Shown: piece after piece, positions 1-17,674 of the stretch | How positions within the stretch are numbered: position 1 is the stretch's first letter | Layout of the letters: each line of letters starts with the position of its first letter | Assembly (NCBI GenBank): GCA_013339895.1 | Contig: JABACO010000015.1 | Span: forward strand, 4,335,533 to 4,399,532 | Direction: 5' to 3' | Length of the DNA: 64,000 bases | Origin: Ephydatia muelleri | Lineage: Eukaryota; Porifera; Demospongiae; Spongillida; Spongillidae | Made by a program: the position numbers and the translations under genes | Notes under the pieces: generated by a model | Told to the model about the DNA's origin: nothing | Database searches by the model: none | The model's input: the letters and a program-made list of their open reading frames with translations, nothing else

Positions 1-324
1 TCTTGTCTCTGGCCAACAATTCAAGTTCACTAGTCATTCCATCTATTCTAAGGAAATTACAGCTTAAGGTTGTGCAGCTCTAGCGTGTATACCATATCTG
101 GTCATAGTCTGGCTATACCAATGTAACGACACCAACCATGTGGTGTCTTCAAAAGCTTGAGTGTAGCAATTAGACTACGTTAATTCAAAGGAAATCACTG
201 AATAAATAAACCGCGCAAATAGACGTGCATGCCAGTATTTAACCGGAGATAATACGGAGCGCGCCAGATCAAACCAGGCAACGAAAGAACAAGAAGTAAC
301 AAAGGTCCGTTTAATTTGAATAGC
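1..324. other. 5' flank of the DOMON-b561 gene
   Basis: No coding potential is seen here. It is the upstream region of the plus-strand gene that starts at 325 or 385, and presumably holds its promoter. No clear TATA box or other named element was recognised. Confidence 0.4.
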
Positions 325-7350
<7,026 letters not shown>

Positions 7351-9620
7351 CATTGATGTCATCTCACATGCCAGTTTCTGTATCACTGAACAATATAACA
7401 TGTCATAACATGTTTGTGAATGTTGTAGAAACAATAGCAAGGTGACATTTGCAAAGCTGTATCTTGTATCATCAGAACACAGTTGAGTGTCTGCCATGCG
7501 TAGGCCGATACCTAACTTTTCCTGTGAGCATTCGTTTTAATGCAGCTAAGGCAAACTTTACAGAAACGGAGTCGAATTTGATTGTGTACTGCTCTTGGAT
7601 TATACTTGGTGCTCACACTTATATACTAAGAGAAACCAGAAAGTGACCTGTTCCGAATCGCTTAGTTTTTGCACATTTAACTTATAACTCTTATCCTGCA
7701 GGGTCAATGCTGGTTCTATTCTTAACATCATACACACCAGCTAAAGTTAGACTTTGTTGTAGTAATGCAGTTTATATGTTGACTGTCATTATCATCAACA
7801 TCAAGGTTATCAATAGTTATCTGTAATCATTTATTGTGCTTCTTTCATAGTAAGTTGTATTGAACCACTCATTCGATAATTGCAAGCATATGTTCTTCGC
7901 AGATGAAATTTCTCGTGTAATAAATATAATTGCGCATGTGTAGGTTGTCCCACATCACTTTTTAAAAACATAATAAAGTTACTCCAGCCAACAAGACAGC
8001 AAGCACTCGATTCAAATATGAAGAACTATGTTCTAGAAAAACAATGTTTTTTTAAATTGAGGTTAAACATATGTAAATCATAAAAACTGTCATAATCGTG
8101 CACCCAAAAATCAAATCTTTGACCACCAATAACTCAGCAGTTACATTAGTCAATTTCTAAATTATGTCAATTGTCAATAATAATAACTTAATATGTTTGG
8201 TCAATGAATCTTGAATGATTGGTTTGAATTAAAAAAAGTGGAACTTAAAAAGCAGTTGACTCAAATACAAAGGTCATGTGATTGCCTGTCATGTATACAA
8301 GACTTAGTAAATTGAAAGATTAAATTTAAGCAGTGGACTTGTAGGGCAGCACTTGGAATGAGCTCTGGTACAAATGTCCTGTTGGCATCTTAGCTTCTAA
8401 TTGGCTCTGTGGCAAGCAGCCTTTGACCTTCCTGTGATTTCTTCACTTAACCCCATCATTTCTCTCAGAAGCGAGTAAGTTAAGAAGCCCTTAGTCGATG
8501 ATGCCAAGTGCTTTGAGCTGGGGTGGACATGTCATATAGAGCAAGCTGCCCCCTCCCCCCTGCAAAAAATAAAAAGCAGGTCACCTGCACCCTTGACCTT
8601 GTTACATAATGAATCATCCATATCCTTGAAGGTGGTTGAAGTTGGCATGTTGTGCATATCATGATTGCAGAATTGACATATCACCTTAGGTATTATTCAA
8701 TGTCTACATGGTCATTGGAAATAAAAAGAGGAAGGTAGCAATGCTTAATATGGTTGCATTTCCTGCAGCTGTATAGGAATGGAAAGTGAAGCGGGATTTT
8801 GCACCGAAACGTCATAGATTGATGCACCTCAGTCACGTGCAATTTCCATAAAGCATGCATACCTTGCTCAAGATCACTTGCACTCTTGACTGACACATGC
8901 AGTTGGTGCTTGGGGAACTTCATCGTGAGACACAGCTGAGAAAAGATACATTATTAATTTCCTTAATCTATTGCATGATACTAACGTAGATATTGAAGAT
9001 TATTTGCACACATTCATGAATAGAGACATGCCTGTTTCTCCTGCAGCTACTGCATTATGTAAAATATATACATTTTGGTGCATTTGATTCATAATCTGAT
9101 ATTAAGAAGAGTAAATATATGCATATTGCGGCTTTGCCTCGAACCCCACCAGAAGTCTGGGCCGGAGAAACCATTTTATATGTATGGTCTGGTCCCCAGA
9201 CTAATGCTACCGTGTCTGATAGTAAATGGCTACTCCCCGACTATAAGGTCACCTTTAATAAAATCCTCTGGGTATTACTATATCTCGTGATACAACGGAA
9301 GTAATAGCCACACTAACCGCTCTTCATAGCAAAATGAGACAGGAGTGAGCAATATCGACCAGCCCCGCCTAGTTTCGGCTCCTGACCCAGTTCACCGTAT
9401 GGATTACGCTCGAACTGAGCCCTAATGCAGCAAACTGGGTCTGGGACCGATACTATGAACAATCGATCGATTGGTATTAATATTCAATAGTTAAGTTAAT
9501 TGACGTGCGCGCGTGCGCGCAATACTGTTAATAAATACTATTGACTACGTCTAGAACAATCGTGCACCACCGTGAGTTCTATTTAACAACATTTTATCGA
9601 CGTTTATGCTTAAAGGCAGA
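7351..9620. other. Intergenic region between the DOMON-b561 gene and the 9621 gene
   Basis: The 3' UTR of the upstream gene probably ends near AATAAA-type signals at about 7919-7925 or 7971-7977. The rest is mostly AT-rich with short, unconvincing frames. The stretch 9115-9305 is less AT-rich and open in two frames but matches no family I know. At 9503-9522 there is an alternating CG/TG stretch (possible Z-DNA). No gene is supported. Confidence 0.5.
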
Positions 9621-11286
9621 ATGGATAGAATCCCATTTTCGGGGAGTTATGAAAACCCTCTACCACCCATGGACGTGAGGTGAGAAAGCCTACAAAGCGT
9701 ACGTACAAGCATATGCCGTAAACAAACCTTCGTTTCACACACAATCTCGCTTAACGGGGACTTAATGGGAACCAACGTTTAGACGTTTAAAACGAAAACT
9801 TAGACCGAACGAACATGCCAACGACGAGTAAGTTGTATCAAAACGGATCGACTGTTGGGTGCTAGCGAACGAATTGTCACGCAGCCACTACCGCAGCAGC
9901 GCCAAGAGAGTACTGACAGAAGAGGCCATGGCTGCCAGCCTCCAAGAGCTCTGCCTTGCCACCGCCCCGCTAACAGCTGCTGTCGTGACGACCACAGTCA
10001 CCCTCTGTCCTTTATACGCGCCGGCTTCGACCCAGTCGGCCGTCACACTGGTCCCCAGTGACAACCGCGCCCCCGTTTCCTGTGACGCGGAGTCCTCGTG
10101 TTATCCTCAAGTCCCGATGAGCGAGTAAGTGGTCTGGGCACCCGATTAAGTGCGTTTGTAATGCTCCAGATTGTGAAGTTTTGTCAAGCTAGGTAGGCAT
10201 TCAGAATGGTCTGCTACAAGCATGTAACTGCTCGTAGCAAATATAATCAGTTATGCTGGCAGGTACTTATGTGATGTCCTCACATCGTGGTCCAACTTGT
10301 GCATAGATGCACCCTGGGCTATGATGTGTACTGTACACAGACCGAACAGGGGGAGGGGCTAGATGCACACCCTGGGCTATGATGTGTACTGTACGCAGAG
10401 CGAACAGGGGGAGGGGCTAGATGCACACCCTGGGCTATGATGTGTACTGTATGCAGAGCGAACAGGGGGAGGGGCTAGATGCACACCCTGGGCTATGTAC
10501 GCAGAGCGAACAGGGGGAGGTATGATGTGTACTGTATGCAGAGCGAACAGGGGAAGGGTCTAGATGCACACCCTGGGCTATGATGTGTACTGTACACAGA
10601 CCGAACAGGGGGAGGGTCTAGATGCACACCCTGGGCTATGATGTGTACTGTACACAGAGCGAACAGGAGGACAAGTTACATGTACTCTAGGGGGAAGGGC
10701 TAGATGTACCCTACGGAGAGGGAGATATTTACATGATGACTGCTTGTTTCATAATGGGTTTTCAACTATTGAGCACAATTGTGTGATTTATGGAGAAAGT
10801 ATAGCTTTTTCATCATCCTGTTATGCACTGGTGGGGTAACTACTTGAGACGACACAAGAATGTCACGTGTGGTCATGTTTGTTAGGGTCCTGGAGCAAAA
10901 CTAGCAGAGGTATTTAATATACCATCTCTCTGAAGGCAAGTCCTAGTCCTTTCGAATGTCACTTTTGTACCTCAGTTGTCATAACTGTTTATTGTACCCT
11001 AGTCCTTTCGAATGTCACTTTTGTACCTCAGTTGTCATAACTGTTTATTGTGTCAGCAATCATTGGTAGAAAGCATGTGTAGTAGTAGCCCATTCATGTG
11101 TACAGTTATATGTACCTGTGTGGTTGGATTTATAGCGAAGATTTCAGATTCGTGTTTGTTGAGCAACATTCTTACTATCAATGCAGTGATGGCAGGAATA
11201 TCCAGTGTAACATTTCAGAAGGCAAAGAGTTAACATGGCCGTATTTGAATTCATTGGATGAAGACAGCGAGGATGAGGATTCAGAC

Positions 11287-11364
<78 letters not shown>

Positions 11365-14355
11365 GTGTAGGTTTGCATTCATGTTAGAGGTATTTGATAA
11401 ACAAATGTACATGTGTGTGGAAATGTTGGACTAAATGAAACATTTGGGGTATTGAAGGAAATTGCATATTTCCAACTTTACTATGTGCTTCTTCCTGGGC
11501 CAGAGAAATGCAGCTGGATGAGTCCAATGCCAAGTCAACAAGTAAATAAGAACACATCGCTATTGAGAAATTAATTTATCAGATGTAGGGTTGGTGGTGC
11601 AAGAAGCTACTGCTGGTTTCTACACTAAGCAGTCCTCGATTTCCAAATAAAGACTTTTAAAACCTATTTGCAAAATGTAGGACTATCAAACCCCACTTTA
11701 CCGTATTATACCTTGCTTCCTTGCTTTGCGCACCACCCAATCCTACATCCAACAAATCACTTTCTCAATAGAGAAGTTTATACCCTCATATTGTATTATT
11801 TCCCACCATGATCTAGCAGTAGGTTTATCTGCCAGTAGTAAATTAGTGAGCGCTGGACTGTGAAACATTTTCTTATTCACACTTGTTAGCATGCTTGGAC
11901 CCTATGACCTCAGGGCCTGTGCTTATGTAACAGCCAGCTGTTTTTTCTGATGTAGTTCATTAGCTTTGTTGAGCTCAGGGTTCTCCTTTGTAACAAGCCC
12001 TGATTTTTGCCTCAATACCTGCGATTGTGCTATTCTCTCCTCCTCATCTTTCCTTTCATTGCCCACAACTTGCCCACAACTGGAATTAGGACAAAGGCAA
12101 AATAACATCAATTTGACTTTCAGAGGTGCCTTTTCATAAAAATAAACATTAGCCAGTTTCGATATTAAATGAAATGTCGTGTACAATAATTATTTAACTG
12201 ACATGAAAACGAATTCCTTAACGCCTGATACGCTCAAGTAGCAGAGACCATCAAAAATAAATGAAGAACAACATTTTCAAAATTGCCAGGTTGGGGAATC
12301 TAACAGGTTGCGAATTCATTAGCAGTTGCCACGGTGCTATTGTACATGTGTATGTATGACATCATACACAGCATATCTAAAACCACGCCCATGAAACCAA
12401 TCCTGCATAGAACCCACTAGCGTGGATCCTGATTTTCTAGCGTATGTACAAATGTGCTATGTTGTTATTTTGTCCTGCACATCTGGGATCGGATCACAAG
12501 TGCAGTGCTAAGTCAAAACACACCATCTTCATTTTTAGGTCTTCTTTTCACTGTACATAAAGATTGTCATTTACTGAGCAGTGTGCTTCAGTATACTTCA
12601 ATTGCAAATAGAACTTAATTTAGTTATGAGCTCTGGTGATTCGTCTGCGCCTCTTGGCCTGGAATGTGGTGTGCCAAGGACTGGGTACTTTCCGTCATTA
12701 TTCTTGCGTGCACTGTGTAGTGTGTGAGAGACCAGAGGTCTCTCTGATGACATAAGTTCACACGGGTCATAACGTGTTGAACTCATGAATGGAACATTCA
12801 GTAGGCTTGTCATATAATGGTGTGAACTGTGTATATTCAGGGGTCTGGTGACTGGATTAATCTATAAGCGAAGAGCGCCTGGTTAACCTGTCAATTGACA
12901 GGTATACCTGTCAATTTTCACCTACACTCTTTATGTATATGTATTAATTGGACAGGACAGTTGATACTTAAAATGGCGTCACGAGGACCTGCTGGGACCC
13001 ACCTATTGGCGCCCAACAGAAAGGCTAGTATATCGCTTGCAACTCCCAAGCCAAATGAAGTGGTTTCTCGTCAAGGCGGGCAGTTAACGAAGGCAAAAGA
13101 TACATTAATACGCACATTTGGTTCGAGTTGGAAAGAAGCTAGTATAAATGGCAAAGTGGTTTCCATCACAAAAAACCAGTAGGTACTCGTCCCAATGCGT
13201 ATTACTGCTGTCTGCAGTGCAGTAATGAGTTAGGCAAACCCTTTGGTGTCTGTGGCTCCAAAACCGGGAGACCTTGTGTTGAAAGGCATCAACGTACTGC
13301 TGCTCTCAAATGAACATGTATGCCCTAAACCCCTAGACAACATGCATGGCATGTGAACCCTACACACATATGAAGTTGTATTTTGTTACAATGCAATGTA
13401 AATCTTTCATCAACTTTTCTACAATAAAATACCTAACACTCTGTTTGACAGGTTAACCTGTCAAATTTCGACAGGTTAACCTGTCAAAATCTTCGTCACT
13501 TATACATTAAGTGGCTAGCAGGTGGAACAACGTGAGCAGAGCAGCGCTAGCGGCGGCGCGCAAGCTGTAGCTAGTTTGGTCTGTTACAAGTGATATTTTC
13601 AAGCAGCATCTATCTGTCCAGTCCCAAGGTATGGCTGGCTCCTGAGCTCACCAAGACCCTGGGGTCCAGGAAGGAAAATGGAGCCATCCTTCCTTCAGCA
13701 GTTCTCAGTGAGATGTATGTGTGGGGCTTTTCCAGCTATGGGGTTATTTAATCATGTTGTACTACTAACCACAGCTTATGTTTCTATTTAGTGCCCAGCA
13801 CAGCAATAGAGAAGGGAGGGAGCTAGAGAGAGTGCCACCACTAAGCCGAGAAATTACTGGGTTTGAGCTGGTGCCCTGGGTGAAGCCAGAGAGGGTCTTA
13901 GAGCAGTCATTACTGAAATCTGTACTGGAGAAGGTAAGATGTTAGGGAAATGAACTGCAAACCTTTTTTCTTCTTTGTGTGTGTTGGGCATGCAGAGGGT
14001 ACTTATGGGTAATGGATGTGAGTAGCCCTCAGGAACAAATAGGTGCATGCAGGAACTCTTATTGGCTGGAGTTATCATTTGTCAAAGTGTGGTAGGGCTC
14101 TGTATCTGCATTGGATGCCTGTGTGACATGTGGTTTGCATATGCCTGCATTTGATTGTATTTGTTTTGAAACAGGATCGCAATTCCGATTATGAGGACGA
14201 AGAGGAGGAGGGCGTCAAAGCACACCAGACAAGGTATAGATAAGGTTTAGCAGTGTATATAGTCTACATTCATTAATCTCTGATTGTGCAGAGCTGACTT
14301 CTGCCAGCCTCTGGATAACAATTATGAAGATAGTGAGGAACAAATGGAAACATAG
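9621..14355 (+). CDS. Acidic protein of unknown function, possibly HCFC1R1-like
   Basis: Eight probable exons: 9621-9679, 9897-10124, 11136-11288, 11504 to about 11541, about 13604-13714, 13792-13933, 14175-14233, 14292-14355. Exons 1-4 join in phase, as do 5-8. The 4-5 junction is unsettled: either the donor of exon 4 lies at GTCAAC, about 5 bp earlier, or a short exon is missing. The N-terminal part carries SAKRVLTEEAMAASLQELCL, then a Thr/Ser/Val-rich stretch, then acidic LDEDSEDEDSDR. The C-terminal part has FELVPWVKPERVLEQSLL and an acidic DYEDEEEEG tail. From memory, the pair KR-L-EE-MA--L--L and EL--W--P resembles the HCF-1 regulator HCFC1R1, but I cannot confirm this. No catalytic domain is seen. 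The long intron 4 holds two mobile elements. Confidence 0.6.
10305..10690. repeat. Minisatellite, about 58-bp unit, roughly 6 copies
   Basis: Tandem copies of a unit containing GATGCACACCCTGGGCTATG and GCGAACAGGGGGAGGG. One copy is internally deleted near 10490-10530. The array lies in intron 2 of the gene starting at 9621. Confidence 0.9.
10945..11052. repeat. Tandem duplication of about 52 bp
   Basis: The block beginning AGTCCTTTCGAATGTCAC and ending TGTTTATTGT appears twice in direct succession, almost without change. It is a recent local duplication inside an intron. Confidence 0.9.
11289..11362. repeat. (GT)n microsatellite starting at a splice donor
   Basis: The array begins at the GT of the exon 3 donor (GACAG then GTGTGTG) of the gene starting at 9621, so the donor is built from the repeat itself. 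Confidence 0.9.
11559..11775. mobile_element. Fold-back MITE-like inverted repeat
   Basis: The left arm at about 11559-11607 (CTATTGAGAAA, then GATGTAGGGTTGGTGGTGC) is the imperfect reverse complement of the right arm at about 11713-11775. The spacer is about 105 bp. No coding capacity. The structure suits a small non-autonomous DNA transposon; the superfamily is unknown and target-site duplications are not clear. Confidence 0.6.
12861..13506 (+). mobile_element. TTAA-flanked DNA transposon with nested palindromic ends (piggyBac- or Kolobok-like)
   Basis: TTAA lies at both edges (12857-12860 and 13507-13510), as in the TTAA duplications of piggyBac and Kolobok elements. The ends are inverted: TCTATAAGCGAAG at left and the complement of CTTCGTCACTTATACA at right. 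Just inside, each end has two copies of a palindrome built on ACAGGTTAACCTGT or TTGACAGGTATACCTGTCAA. Between them is an ATG at 12973 followed by 69 codons. A second frame at about 13180-13310 encodes a Cys-rich segment (YYCCLQCSNELGKPFGVCG, then PCVERH) that recalls the zinc-binding tail of piggyBac transposases. The two frames meet at a run of six A (about 13169-13174); one more A would fuse them. It sits in intron 4 of the surrounding gene. Confidence 0.65.
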
Positions 14356-15050
14356 CTGTAGCTTTCCATTTTTTTCTTTCTGTTTTGTAACAATTCTGGT
14401 TTTTCTCTTAATTTTCTGTTCAACTCATATCAGATGTTCTCATTGGTCAATATCATTTGTGATGCTACTAAATACAGCATGTTGTACATCTCCCAGTGTC
14501 ACTGGGATTGTTAGTCTTTTTGGAAATGGGTGTGGTTAATGATAACAGTACTTTTGCAAGTGTGCCTGTGCAACAGTGTTTATACAACATCGCTAACAGA
14601 CAGTACTGAGAGCATATCCTCACATTTTGGCAACTGGTTTCAACATTTCTGACATGAGTTGTACCTTGATGTACACAGGTAATATTGCATTACACACAAA
14701 TACATTGAAATCAAATCTGAGTGTACATGATTGAGTATCATAAATTATAACTTGATACATAAATATTAATCAATATCAGGAAGGGTCTAGTATGGAATGT
14801 TGCTTTAATGGGATCAAGTGTCAGGGACATTTTTGTTTTCTATCCCTTTGTGGCCTCTCGGGGCATTTAATAACTGCTTTAAATTATTTGAGATGGTTTT
14901 AATTATAGTGAAATGAGGAAAATTTAAAAAGCTGGCTGAAAAATTGACAAAAATTTTTGTTTGCACATTTAAATCAAATAACTGTTAGTGTATTAATTTG
15001 CTATAGCTATTCATGTGGATTCATTTTTTTAATATTAAAGAATAGTCATG
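14356..15050. other. Gene-poor AT-rich stretch
   Basis: The 3' flank of the preceding gene. No conserved frame or repeat was recognised. Confidence 0.4.
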
Positions 15051-15059
15051 CTATAAGCA

Positions 15060-15310
15060 CTGAAATGCCATTTATTCTCTTGACTAAGAGTATTCCACAC
15101 TTTTGTGGAACCACAGTGATCTCATCTGAATGAAAGACACCTGAAGGCTCTAGGCAAGATGGAGCAAGTGCTCTGTGAATGATGCCATTCAGAACAGCAT
15201 GTCGAGAAAAACGACCTTCTCTGTTTTTTGGCAGCTAGGCCCATGGTCCACAGCTAGTGTGGCTTGCACAAGCCAAAGACCAAAAGCAATTCTGATTGTT
15301 AGAGTTTCTA
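15060..15310 (-). mobile_element. LINE fragment (C-terminal tail of ORF2), decayed
   Basis: On the minus strand the translation contains RHAVLNGIIHRALAPSCLEP followed by SG, preceded by a segment ending DHGPSC. This is the usual end of a LINE reverse-transcriptase polyprotein, where GLSC, RHA-LND-I-RAL and LEP-G occur in that order. The frame is broken, and no 5' RT domain or clear 3' tail is seen. The neighbouring 15310-15780 may belong to the same copy but is not recognisable. Confidence 0.6.
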
Positions 15311-16086
15311 AATGAAGGTCCGACGATGTAATGGATAATAGTATTTAGCCAACCACCAGAGCACACAGCTTAGGAGTCTGGTTCTAGAGACATCCCAGAA
15401 TATCCTGTACGCAGCTTCTCTGCTTAGTAGCACGAAGCACCCAGACTCATGCTTTTTGATGAGATATACATAAATAGGACTCAAACATAGAAACCTAAAA
15501 GCCCCTCTCACTGCACGAAGAGCTATCATACTAAGCAAAGCCATTAAATTAGCTCTGTTTAGTGTCAAGTGTATGTTGAGCCTCCTGACTTCAGGCTCCA
15601 TTATACCTCCCCTCCTGCCATTGAGACACAAGCCCAGACAAGTTCACTGCACTTTGGGTCCGTTGTTGGTGTGTGCTTCCTAACTTCTGCTGAGAGGCAG
15701 GTGGTAGGTGCTTTCACAGTATGGGTTGACCCATGCAAGTATACAGAGACCACAGTGAAGTCAAGAGCTGCAGGTTAGAAGGAAACCAATTACTGAAATA
15801 ATGCATTGTTATGGAAATCAAACCAACGAACTTCTAAAAAGAAAAGTTTTGAAGACATCAAATTTTGAGCTGATGTGTATTTTTACTTCGCCATTGCGAA
15901 TAGTTAGTGGGAATCAATAATCAATTTAAGCTAACCACTAATGTTTTTTGTATAGATATGGTCACGGTTTCAATCTATTGAATAAAGGACCTTGATCTAA
16001 TTTGTTAACCTTTTTCAGCCTAGTTAAGTTGTAGGGTTACAAATATAACCAGAAAACGATTAATTATTCATTATAAAATTGACCGC
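15311..16086. other. Intergenic region upstream of CINP
   Basis: No supported gene. The right part, from about 15785, is AT-rich and probably contains the CINP promoter. Confidence 0.4.
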
Positions 16087-16626
16087 ATGACGGACGACCT
16101 CACGAATAGACGAGTGCAGGTATGCTGTAAGAACCTCCATTGCTGCGCACAGGTTTGGCAAGAGCACAACGGGCAAGGCATTGAGATCGCTAGTAGACTC
16201 GTCAACGCCATACTCCAATGCCACGAAGGCTCATCATTTGGGGACGAGGCGGTCGACTCGTCACGTGCACAGCTGGAAGAACTGCTGGAGCAATTCTGTC
16301 GCACCCTGGAGCAGATAGTCTCTATCAGCTCCAACCTCAAGTCTGTCGTATCGCTGCAGGAGGCCCGCGGGGAAGACCCGGCCACTCCCGTATTCCACAC
16401 GCTTCCCATGGCAGCCTTTGCCTCGTGCGCAGACTCCATGACGCTCGACTACAGCCAAGAGCTGTCGCTGAAGCGCAACATTGTCGGCGACCTGCTTCGC
16501 GGCCAGCGCAATAGAGACACACTCAAGGTTTATCTCTCCTGCTGGATTCATCAACCGTATCTTTCGAACCATGTGGTAGATCAACTGGAAGCATTACTCA
16601 TCGAAGCAGGACTGCGCTCCGCGTAG
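16087..16626 (+). CDS. CINP: CDK2-interacting protein (CINP) homologue
   Basis: A single exon of 179 residues. The C-terminal half contains TPVFHTLPMAAFASC, YSQELSLKRNIVGDLL and YLSCWIHQPYL, which match the FHTWP, EL-LKR and YLSMWLHQPY signatures of vertebrate CINP (about 212 residues). The N-terminal half is helical and less conserved, as usual. CINP associates with CDK2/CDC7 and ATR-ATRIP and takes part in replication-checkpoint signalling and ribosome biogenesis. The ATG at 16087 is the first in frame. The stop is only 89 bp from the stop of the convergent CARD-ankyrin gene. Confidence 0.93.
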   Translation: MTDDLTNRRVQVCCKNLHCCAQVWQEHNGQGIEIASRLVNAILQCHEGSSFGDEAVDSSRAQLEELLEQFCRTLEQIVSISSNLKSVVSLQEARGEDPATPVFHTLPMAAFASCADSMTLDYSQELSLKRNIVGDLLRGQRNRDTLKVYLSCWIHQPYLSNHVVDQLEALLIEAGLRSA

Positions 16627-16715
16627 ATATTCAAACCTGTCAGAACACCACTGACCAACCTAGACTTATGGTTATACAGCATCCATTAATACTGGTTAAT
16701 TGATGTTTTTAATTT

Positions 16716-17627
16716 TCAAGCATTGGTTGTTAAATGAGCTCTTCTACAGAGCTGATCATAGAACTCCGCTACATGGTTCTGGTGATGTTCTCTAGCTATG
16801 TCCACAGCAGAGCAGCCACGACTGTCCCTGGCCTTGTGGGGGTCACACCCACATCGCACAAGATCTCCAACAATTTGGAGGTCGCCATGACGAGAAGCCT
16901 CACAGAGGAGTGCCAAGCATGGGTCCCCCCTAGCCTGGGCACCCGGTAGTGAACACTAACATAATTGGTATAACCAGGAACGTAAAAATTAAATGACAAA
17001 AACTAGACAGAGGATTACCCAAATTGACTTACCAAATATCTGACAACTTCATATTGGCGTGCAATGCATGCTGCCTCCAGGGGGGAGTGGCCACCAATGG
17101 TACACGCCCCCAGTCTGCATCCCATCTTCACCAGCCTCCTCACCATCTCCACATTCCCCTTCTCCACACACTCACCGAGCACCCGACAGCAGTCGCTCAC
17201 AGAAACCTCAACACCCTGCACACCCAACTGTTGTCAGAGACAAAGAGACACACCAAGTTAGCAGGAAACGTAAACGGCCACACTCCTAACCAGACAATCT
17301 ATGACTGCGAGAGGTATTGGATCAGCTTCCAAGGCAATGTCCAAACAGTTCCTTCCCTCACTGTCCCTCTGGTTGGGGTCGCAGAAGGCCAGCAGGTATT
17401 GCACCAGCTCCAGGTGGTTACCACTACAGGCCACGTGGAGGGCTGTTTGATTGGTCGCGTTCCTCACGATCCCCGGGTTGCAGCCAGCCTCCACCAGTTT
17501 CTTTAGTGTCGCCATGACGCCTGTGTGTGCACATTTGAGGAGAAGCTTCTGACAGCTTGGGCCAGTGGGATCGATGTCTGGGAGATCGAGCTGGTGTGTG
17601 TGTGGGGGGGGGGTTGTGTGTGTGTGT

Positions 17628-17674
<47 letters not shown>

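Noticed and set aside
15308-15631. A 107-codon minus-strand frame
   Set aside because: No domain, no splice partners, and it adjoins a decayed LINE fragment.
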